The notes under the pieces: model-generated | Seen by the model: the letters and a program-made list of their open reading frames with translations, nothing else | What the model was told of the DNA's origin: nothing | The model's database searches: none | In this document: piece after piece, positions 25,015 through 36,049 of the stretch | How the letters are laid out: each line of letters begins with the position of its first letter | How positions within the stretch are numbered: the stretch's first letter is position 1 | Translations under genes and position numbers: made by a program | From: Distichodus sexfasciatus | Lineage: Eukaryota; Chordata; Actinopteri; Characiformes; Distichodontidae | Reading direction: 5' to 3' | DNA: 64,000 nt | Assembly: GCA_032718565.1 (NCBI GenBank) | Contig: JAVGVS010000002.1 | Location: 8,145,878 to 8,209,877 of the forward strand

Positions 25015-25185
25015 GGGCAGTTGGTAGCGTGACAGTTAGGGAGCGTCTCTGGTTACCAGTCCCAGACTGGTAAAGGTACCACTGAGGTACTCATGAACAA
25101 GGCACTGTCCCCTAGCACTGCTCCCTGGGGGCTGCTAAAACTGAACTGTGCGTGGGCTGTGGTGTTTTCACAATGACAAATATGA
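25015..25185 (+). mobile_element. SINE family B, shortened copy
   Basis: Starts GGGGCAGTTGGTAGCGTGAC (box A-like), continues with GTACCACTGAGGTACTCATG, and ends near the CACAATGACAAAT tail. Part of the body is missing. Confidence 0.7.
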
Positions 25186-27043
25186 CTACTTATGGCACAG
25201 AGTAAAATGTACCTCATGATATAAGGAACACTGGTCTATATGAACCTTAACGGATGAGGTGGAGCCTGGATTTGATTGGTTGCCATGCAGTGCCTTCACA
25301 CCAATGTTCAGATTTTGATCACAGAAATCTTCTTGGTCAGAAATCCCAGATGCACTGATTTGCCTTACAGACTCATATCAGCACAACACACAGTATGTTG
25401 CTATGTGAGTATTACTGTGAAAAATCACAAAATATCTTACTGTTCTTGTGCCGCTGGTCTCATGAGTCTCATTTAGATTAGATCAACAATCTGACGCTCT
25501 AAATCTGTCTATTAATAAAACATTTGGACTCATTCCCTGTCTTCTTCTCCCGTGTTTTGGACAGTACTCAGATGAGATCTATAGCAAAAGAGCTGGCATG
25601 CTTGATGTCTAATTTATGAACAGCAGTTGAGTTTTTGGAGCTGATTTAGTTTGATTCATTCCACAATCAATGCCCAGCCACTGTGTCCTGGAATAACGTT
25701 GTGGGTTGTTTTAAAAACATGTGTTGTACACAATGTCAACCCAGAGCCTTTGAATCTGAAAAATGTTTCCATATGAGGTGTGGACTGGTTAATGAACCTA
25801 CTGAGGATACATTTGACTATACTTCAGACTCCAAAACTTATTGGGTCAAAAATGAGATCCATAGATGCATTTGCAATGCATCACTAATTTGTAGTGAGTA
25901 TAATTATGCTGCTTGAATGTTTGTGCTATAGTAGTTATAATTATTGTGTTACCAGTGGATCTAATTACTGAATGGTGGTGTCTGAGACTGATTCCAAGAC
26001 CAAATGGTAAATGATAAGATGTTTTCTATAATTGTGTATACTTTTGAGTTATTCAAAAGATTAGATATTTTTGCAAATTGTATTACAATATTTTTCCACT
26101 TTCTTTTTGAGACTTATTTTAAATGCTGTTGCTCCTCATTTGTCTGAATATAGTTTGCAATATCTCTGTCCACCTCCAGTTCCAGGTATAATTTGTAGAT
26201 GTTTTCACTGTGGCGATGGGAGCCAGGCAGAATTTGCTCTTTTTCCTTCCTACCTCTCCCAGAGCTTTTCAAGCCAGCTGGAGCCCAATTACAGGAGTTG
26301 ACCATCTGGCCGCATGTGGACATATGTTCCTATGACTGACAGTCAAGACAAGGTTGTTTAGTGCCTTTGCATTTCCAGCTAAATATAATGCTGACTGAGC
26401 TCTCTGCCGTTACCTACTTCTGTCCCAATGAACAAAACAAGCCTTCTCAGGCAACCCTAGAGACCCTTTATTACATTAGCATTCACCTGTCAGGATCACA
26501 GCAGGAAGTGTAGGATGGAAAGCAATTGCCAAGGTTTGAGACAAAGAGCAAAAGAGAGGTTTTAGTGTAAAGTTATAGGCATATTTCAGGAGTAATATGC
26601 TAAGTTTCCGGGGTGGTGTTAGTCAATTCAAGGATATAAATTCTTTTTGGGCAAATATTCATAATATTTCTGTTATTTGTATAACATAAAAGTGAGACGC
26701 ATGAAAGTGTTGTACATATTATGTGTTTAACATTTTGATGTGTTGCTCTAAAATCTAGTAAAATCTATTGAATGCAACTGAAATGGCTTTTTAATAATAT
26801 TTTGTCTTCAGATTCTAAAATTAAAAGCCACCAAGTTGCAAACACATTTTTAAATCAGGATTTACAGTGCAGGAAGGGTAAAGAAATCTTTTATATACCC
26901 TTAAGTTTCACTAAGATCAGTTGATTTTTTAGTTGAGCTTTGGCTTTTCTAAAATGAGATTGTATTGTCACCATGACTGTATCCATATCTGAAATTCGTC
27001 TGCCTCTCTGCATAATCAAATTTAAACATTAAGATAGATAGAT

Positions 27044-27402
27044 GGGGTGGCACGGTGGCACAGTGGTTAGGGCTGCTGCCTCACAGCAAGAAAGTCCTGG
27101 GTTCGAGTCCATGGTTGGCTGTAGGGCCATTCTGTGTGGAGTTTGCAGGCTCATGCCTGTGTTCGCATGGGTTTCCTCCCGCAGTCCAAAGGCATGCAAT
27201 ATAGGTTAATTGGTCACTCTAAATTGGCACCATAAGCTGTGAATGGGAGTGTGTTTGTGTGAGAGCATGTGCCCTGCAGCGTGTTGGCACCTGCCCAGGG
27301 TTGGTCCCCGCCTTGTGCCCGTAGTTCCTGGGATAAGCTCTGGTCCATGTGACCTCAATAGGGATTAAGTGGTTTGGATAATGAATTAACGAATGATAGA
27401 AT

Positions 27403-27450
<48 letters not shown>
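27044..27450 (+). mobile_element. SINE family A, full length, GATA tail
   Basis: tRNA-derived head: box A-like TGGCACAGTGGTTAGGGC and box B GGGTTCGAGTCC, then the family body (TTTCCTCCCGCAGTCCAAAG, GTTAATTGGTCACTC, CCCAGGGTTGGTCCCCGCC). The 3' tail has grown into a (GATA)n tract (27404-27450), and GATA units also precede the 5' end, so the target duplication is probably AGATAGATAGAT. Confidence 0.85.
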
Positions 27451-28784
27451 TTGTCTGATTAATGTACTCAGTATTTGATAGTTTGAAATGTATGTTACTC
27501 TGACTTAAATGTAACACAACATTTATGGTGTCTATGGTTAACTTGTTCCCACTAAATTATTAAAAATTTTTAACTATACAGTACAGCCAGTTACTAAAAA
27601 TGTTCTATTATACACACATGCCCGTACTTACACAATTGTACCTGCAAACTCACAATGCCTGAGGGGATTGGCACACACACACACACAGGTTGGGCGTTCT
27701 GACCCAGGCTGAGGATGACTCACAGTCTCTGGTGTGCACTGAGCCTCAAAACAGTCTCTAGTCTCCTCCGTCCTGCTCCGGGTGGCATTATCCCTGACTC
27801 AAAATGGAAAGCTCTGCTTGGGACTGAGGCCTCTCCAATTCCTGAACACCTGCCTCCCTCCTCACAGTGCCCCATGAATTTCAAGTGCTTACATTTCACT
27901 TTCTGTTAGAACCATTTTAAATGGAAAATACTCAATACTCATCAAAAAAGAGCTCCATCACATCAACAACACAGTAGCCATCATAATAAAAGTATATCAG
28001 TGAGAGAGATGTCAAGCTTAATTATAAGATGTCATTAAAATGGAGACACTCAGTTTTACAAATGTCTCATTAAGCTTCATTAAAATTTACTTAGTTAAAG
28101 TTATAGTATTTTAAAGCTGGAATATTATTATATTTAAAAACAGACTTTGGGCAATTCTATTTTTCACAGTTGGACACACAGTGAAATTAAAAATGAAGCA
28201 TGTAAGAAAGTAAGATATTTTCTGTTTATTACTATTATAAATAAATAAAAAAATAAGTGGCTGATGAAGAACTGAGTTTTCTAAGAGAGCCTGTGTAAAG
28301 GCAGTGAGTAACATTACATTACTGTCACGTTTAGATTCTTAGTTTAATTTAGTTACTATATTTTTTCTTCTATTCTTCTATTATGTAGGTAAATTAGTTT
28401 ACGTGAAGCCAAAAATATCTATTAGTCATGAATGTTTTGCCTTCTCTCTTCTGTCTTATGTCAGTACACATTTCTACTTCTATTCTATAAAAATATATAG
28501 ACATCCATTATTCAGTTTGTAATTAACTTTTTTAAACTTTTTAGTTTCTTAACTTTTTTAGTTTTGAGAATTACTTATAGTATTCATTAGTAATTAATTA
28601 GTTTTTCTTGCATCATTAGTATAAAAATCCAGTTAAACTGCAGGATAAGAAGTCCTATGGCTTTCATTCTTTATGATGACTGATTTCAGATCTAATCTCC
28701 AGAGACAGTTTGCCTTTCTGGAAAATTTTGCTCCTGTAAATGTATTTCTCTGGTTTCTCAATATATACACTAGGCATATACGCT

Positions 28785-29126
28785 AGAGTTGGCCGATTAT
28801 AGACCAATTTTTAACATCATGATATTAAGTAATCACATGGTGCGCTACTATGGCTCCACTGCCGTCTCTTCTCTCTGTGCCATTTGCTCTCTACTCGCTA
28901 CTTCATTTAATGTCCCGCCCACAACAGTCTCTGATTAGCTATGTCATATGAGCTGAAGTTTTATTGTCACTCTTATCACACTCACACATGAGCACAGCGT
29001 GAAACTCTGAGAATTTTGGCAGGATTTTCTTTCTTTTTTTTTGCATATTGGTTCCAAATGTCAGTTATCAGCTCTGACAACTAGCAATAATCGGTATCGG
29101 TATCGGCCCAATATCGGTCGACCTCT
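28785..29126. mobile_element. MITE-like element with CCGATAT-type inverted ends
   Basis: Left end AGAGTTGGCCGATTAT and right end complementary to AGAGGTCGACCGATAT. The right part carries tandem TATCGG words. A pattern common among nonautonomous fish DNA transposons; no coding capacity. Confidence 0.6.
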
Positions 29127-29509
29127 GTATACCCTAATTCATTTTAAAATGCACAGACAAAAATATCAAGATTTCAGGTATTATATATATTTATTGATTT
29201 TTATGCACATTTGATGGAGATGAAACAGGAAGTGGACATCCTTGCATAGATCATAGACTATGCCTTCATCAGCATATGATTAACAGAATATGCTGCTTTA
29301 GGGTTCTGTATGTCTGACAGCAAGGTTCAGAAACATGGGATTAGAGAATAGACAAAGTTGGAACAACACTCAAAAACAGCACAATCAAAAATTAATGTTT
29401 ACATACAGTAGCCAGGCTAAATGCATTGTATGTATGTTCGTGGACACATTGCTATAAATAAGAAAGAGATCTCTGTGTTACATACACATGATGTTTGATG
29501 TTCATCATG

Positions 29510-29512
<3 letters not shown>

Positions 29513-29541
<29 letters not shown>

Positions 29542-29552
29542 AATAATAATAA
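29513..29552. repeat. (AAT)n microsatellite
   Basis: AAT trinucleotide run with one interruption. Confidence 0.9.
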
Positions 29553-32500
29553 TTTGGCATAAAATCCTTAAGCAAATGAGAGTATTGAGGCAGATTTAAT
29601 GTTTTTCAGTAGTTTTTTGAGGGGTCATGCAGTTTTTGTTTTACCATGCAGATTTGTTGTCTATGCAGTTAGATGAGTACAAAGCTTAGCACATTAAAAA
29701 GGATAAAGATGACATAGACATGGGGCGAACATTGAAGAGCATGATAGATCTTACATATTACAGCCTAAAATGACTAAAAAATACATCAAGTACCCTTTTG
29801 TACTTTTTATACAATTTGTTAAGTTATATAAAGTCTTAATCCTTGGTGATAAGTGTTTAACATGGCTTCTCAGCAGCTCCCAAAGGAATGGTAAGGAGAG
29901 TATGATAATTGTTTTCAAAAACAGAGGCATTTCTATACTGTATGAATTTTTAAAGATGACTTTGCACAATAACTATGAGTTATCAATGTTTGTGCAATCC
30001 TTTAAAGTCTTTATATAGTTTCATATTTTCCTCTTAAACTATGGTTTAGTAAAAGTGTTCAGAGAGCAGTAACATTCCTTGAAACCTCTATAGTACAGCT
30101 TACAAACAGTAATTTTTTATATTATAAAATATTATAAAAGCAGAAGTAAAGTAACATATAAGACAGTTACTACTAACATAACCAAACCAGTATAAATAAG
30201 CTGAAATATTAGAAAATAGATGCAAATTAAATGAAAATGGCTCACATATATTTATCATGTAAAGGTGAGGGTTTATCAAAGCAAATGATTTATCCTTATT
30301 AATCAATGGCTATTTTATTGAAGTGTCATTGATTAAAATCTTATTTAAGAAAATGTTTGTAGACTATTAATATCAGAAAATGAATGTTTAGAAATTGATA
30401 TATATTATAACTTATAAATGATAACATTAAACAGGTAAAAGAAAAATGTTTATATGATGATATTTCATGAAAAAAGTTGCAAATGCATTTTTCTCCATCT
30501 ACTTGATCACTCTGATCCTGGCATTAGTGAAATTTAATGTTATCCATCCATTTCTGACTATATTCAAATACAATGAGTAATCTCAATAAATAATAAGTAA
30601 TGTATAAATAAATAATAAACAATGTAATACATGTAAATTAAGCTTCTTTAAAAACTGTTAACAAAGAAGAAAGTATTTAAGAAATTTTTGGTCCCCAGGT
30701 ATTTCTGAAATTGTTCATAAAATATATAGACCATTTTGAACTTTGATCTACACTTTGTTATTTTTGCAATTATTTATATTGTATTTCTGGACATGAATGT
30801 AATAATTTTGTATTTATGTAGAAAAGATGCTCATTATTCTACTTAAACACTTACACACTTTATTAGTTGTTTCTTTATGGAATGGCTGCACACCCTGTTC
30901 CTTTACCTGTATTCAGGAATTTTGGGTAAGTAAATCTACTTTATCTCTATTTTTTACTTTGATCTGAGCAATATATTACTTTATATTTTTTATAGTGTAG
31001 TTGTTCTTCTGGCAGTGTTCATTACCTATAAACTGGATTTTGTCATGCTTGCTAAACAACACCATTATTTTTGACCTATATTAAATACAGTCATTCCAGT
31101 GTTGTGCCCCATTACAAAATGACTGACAGCTATTTTGACATTGTTACAAGGCTTTCTTTTTAAGGAAGTTGGCAGTAAAATGATCCATTTGTACCATAAT
31201 GGTCTTTTTTAAAGATATATCTGAATTATCTTAATATATCTAAATATTGCAAAGACTGTGGTTCTTGACCTTAAAAAGCCTAATTGGACTTTAAATGTAA
31301 GGATTAACACTCAAGACCACTCTGAGGTAGACAAACACAACATTGCCAATTACTGAATGCTGCAATATGTCAAAAAAAATGGATAGAAAAAGATGAAAAT
31401 AGATATTTCTTTTTGTATGATGAGGACTTTTTCTGAGATCATTAATATTGGTCTATGTACAAGGGGCAGTTCCTGAATTATCATAATCTGAAGCCCCTCT
31501 ACTGCTCTCACAGGCATCTATACTTGCAATCTTTCTGTCAGTCTGTTATCTTTGTCATTATGTCATCACTTCTGTGCACTGAAAAAATACTATGCACCTT
31601 GTTCATTCTAGAATGTTCCTTCAACAGACACTTACCCTCTGGGTAGCCTTTGCTATACATTTTATCACCACAATAGTCCAAGTAATACTCAGATGGATTC
31701 TTGATTGCATCCTCCATGTTAAAAGGAGTTGCAGTAAAAGTGATACTATTGTACATGGAGGCACTTTAATCAGTTCTGTCAGTTAGAGGGTTAAAGGCAC
31801 TATATGCAAAACATGTAGATGTTAAATCAGGTAAAGGTTACACTATAATATTTTTTTCCAGTAGTTGTAAATTTAGAGACTGAGTTTAATGGTTGAACAT
31901 AAAAATCATAATTATGTTGCAAGCATATTTTTGAGAGTGGCTTTTTACAGAAAATTGCTGGTTTAGTGTGTATATTGTTAAAAACCTAGTTTGAAAGTAT
32001 TCCCTTTTTTTTTTTACAAATGCTGCCTGCAACAACAAGGGGTATTAGGCTGTAGAAGCACTTACATCTGAAATGTTTAGCTGGACAATGCAGATATTAA
32101 GGAATCTTTAAAAATGTAATTAGCATAACTTTGTTGGGTGCATATGGTTTCCCTCATATTTTTTCTCTAGAGATTGTATAACTAACACTGTGTTGGAGCA
32201 TGCTGGCAGTGCTTTGAATGCCATCATTTGATAATTGTAAAATACAGTATATATATATTTTAAAATGAGATCTCAATGAAATCTGCATACCTTCATTAAT
32301 CTACAAACACATACGTAAACACCAGCATTTACTGTATCAACCTCTGTCTGTCAATACTGATGCCATGCAGTAATTATGCCAGGATACACAGTACCTGAGT
32401 TGAGTAGTCCTCAAATATTTATAGTTGTCATGCCACAATTTCCATGATTACCTGCTCCAACCCTAAGATTAAACATTCAACTCGTAAATGCTTTATAATG

Positions 32501-33058
32501 ATCCATACCAGGAACAATAAATAATAACCATTGCACTTTTGGTGAAACCAAATGAGATACAAATCTGAGGGCATAAATAAATTAACATAATAGCAATGAG
32601 GTAATGGTTTGTGCATGCCAATATCAAAAATCAAAAGATATATTTAACATGCTTTAAAACTTCCAAACTCCATGTAGTGTTCCTCATAACACGGGGCAAG
32701 AGTTCCACCATCTGCGGTAGAAATAGCAGCATTGCAGATGTCTTCCAGAAAAGTGCCACCTTGTCCAGCATAAATTCTCAGTGCAAGGCAGGAAACCATG
32801 CTTTTCCCTTTATGATAAGGTGCATCGCTGCTCAGCGAACCTCAGGATGTAACATGGCACAGCCCCCACAAGCATACCACTCATCAATATCTGCAGACAC
32901 TCTAGAAGCTCTAATGCACATTCCCGGACGCTGTGTGCAACCTGTAGTAGTAATAAACCATGCATAATTGTTTACATGATGGTTGTGTTGCTGATAGGTA
33001 GTTAGAGTCTCCAACTTACCCTAAACTTGTGTAGAATATTCTTGTTTAACCACCATAT

Positions 33059-33064
33059 TTTATT
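33059..33064 (-). terminator. Candidate proximal poly(A) signal for kcna1
   Basis: AATAAA on the minus strand about 160 bp past the kcna1 stop. Mammalian KCNA1 has a long 3' UTR, so distal sites are likely too. Confidence 0.25.
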
Positions 33065-33222
33065 TTAGACAATCCATTTAAAATTGCCAAATGAAAATGT
33101 TTACTTTGAGAAGAATGGTTAAGTACACAATGCAATAATGCATTGACGTAGGCCTGGATCAGTGTAAGATTATGAATAGACTGTGTACAGCTGAGATGCC
33201 TCGCCAAGATAAATCCAAAATA

Positions 33223-34710
33223 TTACACATCAGTCAGAAGCTTTCCCTTGTTCACGCAGTTCTGATTCGTAATGGTACAGTTCCCAGTTCTTAGGTTTGC
33301 CTCCCTAAAATTGTCAATGCTATTGTTTATGTCCTCGTCTATCTCCATGTATTCCGACTTACTGATAATTGACGAACTACGGCGGCTTGAGTTGGAGTCT
33401 GATGCAATATTGGGGTTGCTCACATTGAGGAGCTGTGCCTGCTCTTCCCCTTCAGTTTCTCGGTGGTAAAAATAGTTGAAGTTGGATACGATCACGGGCA
33501 CAGGCAGTGCAATTGTCAGCACGCCAGCAATGGCACAAAGAGAACCCACTATCTTGCCCCCAATGGTCACAGGGTACATGTCACCATAGCCCACGGTTGT
33601 CATAGACACAACCGCCCACCAGAACGCGTCTGGGATGCTTGTGAAGAAGGACTCCTTCTCCTCTGCCTCCGCAAAATACACTGCACTGGAGAACAAGATG
33701 ACACCGATAAAAAGGAAGAAAATAAGCAATCCCAACTCGCGCATACTAGCTTTCAAGGTCTGCCCCAAAATCTGGAGTCCTTTGGAGTGTCTTGACAATT
33801 TGAAAATCCTGAACACCCTGACCAAACGGATTACTCTGAGGATGGCCAAAGATGTGGCCTGTTCACCACCACCCTTCACTTCCTTGGCATCCTCTGGGTC
33901 CTCTGCTAGCTCTGTACAGAGTGTAATGAAGTATGGTATGATGGCAACCACATCAATCGTGTTCATCATGTTTTTAAAGTATGCTGCCTTACTTGGGCAG
34001 GCGAAAAAACGAACAATCAATTCAAAAGAGAACCAGATGATGCAGAGTGTCTCCACAATAAAGAATGGGTCTGTGAGAATATTTGGTTTGTAATAGAAAG
34101 TGCTGTTCCCTACAGTTTGTAATCTTCCCTGTGGATCCTCCTTGAGCTCTGGCAATGTCTCTAGACAAAATATGACAATAGATATCAGAATTACCATTAC
34201 TGACACAATTGCAATTCCACGTGCCGGGCCAGAGCTCTCTGGGTGCTCAAATAGCAGCCAAATCTGTCTCTGAAACTCATTATCTGGCAAAGGACGCTCT
34301 TCTTCCCGTATGAAACCCTCATCTTCACGGAATTTTTCCATGGCTTCCACACCAAGCTCATAAAACTTAATTTCTTCAGAAAACATGTCTAATGGAACAT
34401 TAACAGGTCTTCTTAACCTCCCTCCAGACTGGTAGTAATAAAGGATAGCGTCAAAACTTGGACGATTTCTGTCAAAAAAGTACTCGTTTCTTAAAGGGTC
34501 AAAATAGCGCATCCTCTTTTTGGGGTTGCCTAGAAGTGTATCAGGGAACTGGGCAAGGGTTTTGAGTTGTGTCTCAAAACGCAGTCCTGCAATGTTGATG
34601 ACCACTCTCTCACAGCATTCGTGGTCCTCATGGTCTGGAGGATAAGAATCCTGTGGGTGCCCCGGCAGAGTCGAGGTCTCGTCCATATTATCTCCTGCCA
34701 CCACAGTCAT
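33223..34710 (-). CDS. kcna1: Kv1.1-type voltage-gated K+ channel alpha subunit (495 aa, single coding exon)
   Basis: Axonal and neuronal low-threshold delayed-rectifier K+ channel subunit. The chosen ATG (34710, A at -3) gives MTVVAG and 495 residues, the same length as human KCNA1; the reading frame stays open further upstream but only from a GTG, so that extension is rejected. Domains: T1 about 33-130, S1 about 165-186, N-glycosylation sequon N202-S-T, S2 about 214-238, S3 about 250-268, S4 about 288-305 (R292, R295, R298, R301, K304), S5 about 323-347, filter TVGYGD 372-377, Y379 at the external TEA site, S6 with PVP 403-405, tail KLLTDV giving a PDZ ligand. The tail SKSEYMEI and NQNCVNK, and the pore mouth DMYPVTIGG, identify Kv1.1 rather than Kv1.2 or Kv1.3. 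C265 at the end of S3, where mammalian Kv1.1 has glycine, is unusual. Central gene of the cluster. Confidence 0.95.
   Translation of the reverse strand: MTVVAGDNMDETSTLPGHPQDSYPPDHEDHECCERVVINIAGLRFETQLKTLAQFPDTLLGNPKKRMRYFDPLRNEYFFDRNRPSFDAILYYYQSGGRLRRPVNVPLDMFSEEIKFYELGVEAMEKFREDEGFIREEERPLPDNEFQRQIWLLFEHPESSGPARGIAIVSVMVILISIVIFCLETLPELKEDPQGRLQTVGNSTFYYKPNILTDPFFIVETLCIIWFSFELIVRFFACPSKAAYFKNMMNTIDVVAIIPYFITLCTELAEDPEDAKEVKGGGEQATSLAILRVIRLVRVFRIFKLSRHSKGLQILGQTLKASMRELGLLIFFLFIGVILFSSAVYFAEAEEKESFFTSIPDAFWWAVVSMTTVGYGDMYPVTIGGKIVGSLCAIAGVLTIALPVPVIVSNFNYFYHRETEGEEQAQLLNVSNPNIASDSNSSRRSSSIISKSEYMEIDEDINNSIDNFREANLRTGNCTITNQNCVNKGKLLTDV
33511..33513 (-). other. kcna1: Candidate A-to-I editing codon (Ile400) in kcna1
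   Basis: Codon 400 is ATT in the S6 context L-T-I-A-L-P-V-P, the same residue number as the edited I400 of mammalian KCNA1 (I400V, ADAR). The base 5' of the target adenosine (33513) is A, acceptable to ADAR enzymes. Confidence 0.4.
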
Positions 34711-34718
34711 TCTGGAGC

Positions 34719-34915
34719 TCACACTCGCTGCATCGGTGGAGATATCGACATTGGGTGAGCAGTCATCCAGCTCTTTTTTCCTTTCCACTCTCCTTGGCGT
34801 AAACTGTCAACGACACAAACCGTTCAGAAAAGAGCTCATTGCGTCTCTGTTCTGTTCCTCACGATTAGCCTTCAACTGGTCCATAGTTTGCGTCTTCAGC
34901 AGACCGCATCATCAT
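34719..34915 (-). promoter_or_regulatory. Three upstream ORFs in the kcna1 leader
   Basis: On the minus strand: a 16-codon ORF (34915-34865, starting ATGATGATG), a 25-codon ORF (34884-34807) and a 15-codon ORF (34766-34719) ending 8 nt before the kcna1 ATG. None is in the channel frame. They matter only if the leader is transcribed as proposed. Confidence 0.5.
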
Positions 34916-34928
34916 CTTCTGGTCACTG

Positions 34929-35304
34929 CTGATTTGGAGAGAAAGAGATGGTAGAAAATTAAATGACTGCAGGTCAATGGATAATACTGTATAACAACAA
35001 ATAAGCAAGTTCTTGCCTTTTCAGCAAATTAATCCACCATAGCTGCAAGCAATAAGATACTCTTTGATGATACAGGTGCAAAAAAGGAACAAGAACTGAA
35101 AAACCCTGCTTAGAGGACACAGCCTCTCTGCACCAGTATTGAAGTTTCAGGCTGCTGCCCACCTCCTTTGCGCACATAACACCCTGACAGAGGACTGCGT
35201 CTTGTGCTGGCAGCAATACCCAGGCTTAGTTGATCTCTCAGGGAGCTTCAAGACAAAACACTCAATCAATGCAGAAACCAACAGCAATAGGTCTGTGCTC
35301 TTAC
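34929..35304 (-). other. kcna1: Probable intron in the kcna1 5' UTR (376 bp)
   Basis: The minus strand shows a strong donor CAG|GTAAGAG at 35305/35304 and, downstream, a pyrimidine-rich acceptor CTCTTTCTCTCCAAATCAG ending at 34929. Mammalian KCNA1 likewise has a noncoding first exon and a single coding exon. Predicted from motifs only. Confidence 0.5.
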
Positions 35305-35439
35305 CTGCGGCTTTAGGTAAAGGGCTTTGTGCTCCACACCACAACTCCAACTTTACATAGTCACCCCTTTTGTTTTAATTCCAGTGTCACCTTACAGCAG
35401 GCGCAGCATCTATATCAGCTTTCTTGAAATATTCATATC

Positions 35440-35950
35440 GTCGTCGTTAACACGTTGCGGTGCTCCGGTGCGGTTGGTTTTCAGGCGGGAATCCGGTATG
35501 TGCGCGATAGAGCAGGGTCTCTAGGACAGGACAACGACTGTCATGCTGGAGGAACCGGGCGACCGCGGGAGGCGGCACGAGAGAGAAAGTAGCCTCAACT
35601 AACAGCGACTGTCGCGCGCGGCCGCGCTCCCAGCGTCACGCGCTTCTGCCGTTGCTCGGTGCGAGAGCGGGGTGTGGGGGGAGTCGGGGGCGGGGGGTAA
35701 TTACGATGGTGGTGCGGTTGAGCGCGCCGAGTACATTAGAGCTACGCCGTCTCCGGCGAGGTGCCGCATCAGCAGGAATGGGGGAAAAGCTTTTTTCCGC
35801 TCGGCTCGACTGACGAGACGCGGGCGTATCGAGATCCACGAACACGCGCGAGTTGAGGGAAAGGCGTCTATAAAAGAGGCGCGGGAAGAACGGCCGTGCG
35901 AAAAGAAGTCCATGGCCATGTTAAAGCATACTGCAGGTTTTCGTAAGAAC
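35440..35950 (-). promoter_or_regulatory. kcna1: CpG-rich promoter region of kcna1
   Basis: GC- and CpG-rich block (for example CGCGCGCGGCCGCGCTCCC near 35612) lying just 5' of the proposed first exon, in an otherwise AT-rich region. Likely holds the kcna1 transcription start. Confidence 0.55.
35869..35876 (+). promoter_or_regulatory. Plus-strand TATA box within the kcna1 CpG block
   Basis: TCTATAAAAGAGGCGCGG on the plus strand matches a core TATA box followed by GC-rich sequence, pointing away from kcna1. No recognisable gene follows it. Confidence 0.3.
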
Positions 35951-35951
35951 T

Positions 35952-35956
35952 GGGGG

Positions 35957-35989
<33 letters not shown>

Positions 35990-36003
35990 AGAGAGAGAGA
36001 GAG
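35952..36003. repeat. (GA)n/(GGGA) tract 5' of kcna1
   Basis: Polypurine run on the plus strand about 1.2 kb 5' of the kcna1 ATG. Confidence 0.9.
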
Positions 36004-36049
36004 GAGGGGGTTCCGACGCAATGCAGACAGACTGTACTAACGCGTTGCC

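Larger units (their letters stand above)
21711..27043. other. Intergenic DNA, no gene seen
   Basis: Includes microsatellites (22658-22691, 24101-24150, 24835-24868), a GGGGACC-type repeat (22790-23112) and a SINE B copy (25015-25185). The remainder shows no credible coding exon. Confidence 0.6.
27451..33058. other. Intergenic DNA and kcna1 3' side, no gene seen
   Basis: Very AT-rich. Contains the inverted-repeat element at 28785-29126 and an AAT tract at 29513-29552. Sequence at about 32690-32960 is less AT-rich and unique and may belong to a long kcna1 3' UTR. Confidence 0.55.

Noticed and set aside
27060..27110. tRNA gene suggested by box A and box B
   Set aside because: The head does not fold as an intact tRNA and continues into the SINE body; the same head recurs at 39159 and 47482.
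34711..34788. N-terminal extension of the kcna1 frame by 26 codons
   Set aside because: It begins with GTG, not ATG. The ATG at 34710 gives the canonical MTV start and exactly 495 residues.
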